Shown here one piece after another: positions 63,022 through 64,000 of a stretch of DNA of 64,000 nucleotides (the stretch's first letter is position 1; the number at the start of each line of letters is the position of its first letter). The stretch comes from Bacillota bacterium (GTDB lineage: Bacteria; Bacillota; Clostridia; Lachnospirales; Lachnospiraceae). The notes beneath the pieces were generated by a model. The model was not told where the DNA came from and made no database searches. It saw nothing but the letters and a program-made list of their open reading frames with translations. Made by a program: the position numbers and the translations under genes. The DNA lies in the NCBI GenBank assembly GCA_023392615.1, contig JAEVYT010000036.1:248001-312000 (forward strand). Direction: 5' to 3'.

Positions 63022-64000
63022 TTAGGAATAACGGTAGGTGGGTTTTGGATAAGGTGGTGTAAAGCACTCAATCACCTTATTCTCCTGTGAACCATGGAAA
63101 TCCACCAACACTTCATCTAGTGAAGTATTCACTATCTCCTGTAATTTCTCAGAAGAAATACTAACTCTCATATTGATTATTAGTCTGCCACTATCAATTT
63201 GAGTCTTCAATTTATAATCCATAATATTATCCCTGTATATACTCAGACAACTTAACTTACATATTGAAACACTGGTCTCCATGTAAATCTTCATATGTGC
63301 TATCTCGCAGGACTCTGCTTTTAAGCTTTTCTTTATCTTATCTGCTACACTACTCACGAAAAAGTTCCCTGATATTCTTTTCTGCATCGTTACACTGGTA
63401 CTAAGACTTAGCCATCCAAGCTGAGCCTCCGCCCTTGCATATACATCGTAATTTAAATCCAGGCTATTTCTTGCATAAATCTTACTATTTAAACTGAGAC
63501 GTTCACATTCACTCAACCATATATCTATACCAGAACTTCTTCGTGAACTAATATAAAGAACTTGTTTGCTCGTATATTTAATTCGAAAAAAGCTTTCTAT
63601 TCTTTGAATATCAGATTTTCCAAGCATATCCGACCGATTTATTACTATGATATCTGCTTCTTCCATTTGCTTTAACATTAGGTACTCAGTTTCTTTAGGG
63701 AGATACCGGTCTATGGAGATTACTTCATTCATTAAACGGATTGGATCTACAATGACTGATAATGGCATCAGCTTGCAATATCCGATTTTTCCATATCGGA
63801 TTGGCTTCATCATAGTTGCAACCAGATCAACACAACTTCCATCCGGCTCCACCAATATATAATCATATATCCCTTTTTTGCTTAGCTCTAAGATTCTTTC
63901 ACTGAAAAGACTAAAATCAGATCCGAGCAACCCACCTGCTACTGTTACGATATCATACCCTTGATACTTTATATACTCCGTATCCACAATACTGGTACTG
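63022..64000 (-). CDS. CobW/P47K-like GTP-binding protein, 5' end outside the window
   Basis: About 325 codons are visible and the frame is open to the window edge; the GTG at 63987 has no SD, so the true start lies outside. The Walker A P-loop expected near the N-terminus must be beyond the edge. YILVEPDGSCVD carries the Walker B/switch-like Glu, and ADIIVINRSDML holds the N-K-x-D-type base-recognition motif with Arg in place of Lys. The usual metal motif GCxCC reads AGGLLGSD, so metal binding of the classic kind is absent. It may be a metallochaperone-like GTPase for a corrinoid or metal enzyme. Confidence 0.75.
   Translation of the reverse strand, partial: STSIVDTEYIKYQGYDIVTVAGGLLGSDFSLFSERILELSKKGIYDYILVEPDGSCVDLVATMMKPIRYGKIGYCKLMPLSVIVDPIRLMNEVISIDRYLPKETEYLMLKQMEEADIIVINRSDMLGKSDIQRIESFFRIKYTSKQVLYISSRRSSGIDIWLSECERLSLNSKIYARNSLDLNYDVYARAEAQLGWLSLSTSVTMQKRISGNFFVSSVADKIKKSLKAESCEIAHMKIYMETSVSICKLSCLSIYRDNIMDYKLKTQIDSGRLIINMRVSISSEKLQEIVNTSLDEVLVDFHGSQENKVIECFTPPYPKPTYRYS

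Overview
The window looks like chromosomal DNA of a low-GC, spore-forming-type anaerobic Firmicute, most likely a member of the Lachnospiraceae or a close clostridial relative. This is inferred from strong AGGAGG-type ribosome binding sites, A/T-rich spacers, GHKL/LytTR signalling, an EFR1-type flavodoxin-ferredoxin, an L-cysteine desulfidase, a thioredoxin reductase without NADPH motifs, sigma/DUF4179-type anti-sigma pairs and a SleL-like LysM/GH18 protein. No species can be named, and no rRNA, tRNA, CRISPR array or intact mobile element was seen.

Layout. 0-4.7 kb (minus): a lipoprotein, a GHKL histidine kinase with a LytTR regulator, and an exporter-type ABC transporter followed by a second gene cut by the window edge. 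4.9-11.2 kb (minus): a tightly packed set of M16 peptidase, cysteine desulfidase, a thioredoxin-reductase-like protein fused to a trigger-factor-like domain, and thioredoxin. 11.3-26 kb: mostly housekeeping genes: yitT-type, pcp, lysS, greA, lysA, a PHP phosphoesterase, a type IIA topoisomerase pair, a histidine phosphatase and guaA. An eroded fragment of an integrative-element DNA methylase/helicase lies between pcp and lysS. 26-32.8 kb: an accessory patch with a GIY-YIG/DUF4357-like protein, an XRE regulator with two RlaP-type nucleotidyltransferases, a repeat-bearing spacer and a Fic protein. 32.9-42.4 kb (minus): a seven-gene surface-glycan operon. 42.8-46.8 kb: two convergent sigma/anti-sigma modules. 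47-54.6 kb: one giant secreted subtilisin-like protease with propeller, leucine-rich, Ig-like, InlB-like and FN3 regions. 55-60 kb: small regulator-plus-target modules (MarR/EFR1, PadR/flavodoxin, PadR/membrane protein/DUF4097). 60-64 kb: a LysM-GH18 protein with an apparently dead active site, an MBL hydrolase, an AsnC-type regulator and a CobW-like GTPase cut by the edge.

The best candidate for an undescribed system is the 32.9-42.4 kb operon. It combines a DRE-TIM pyruvate-type aldolase, a HAD phosphatase, a CMP-sugar-synthetase-like cytidylyltransferase and two transferases carrying the acidic-G, HP and SS/T motifs of bacterial (poly)sialyltransferases. No NeuB-type synthase is present in it. 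I infer a route to a CMP-activated keto-sugar acid whose carbon skeleton is built by an aldolase instead of a PEP-dependent synthase. The second strongest observation is the NADPH-motif-less thioredoxin reductase fused to a trigger-factor-like foldase region, next to thioredoxin and a cysteine desulfidase.

Starts were moved inward from the longest open frame wherever a clear Shine-Dalgarno sequence supported this. Domain calls come from reading motifs by eye, without database searches. Residue positions are approximate.
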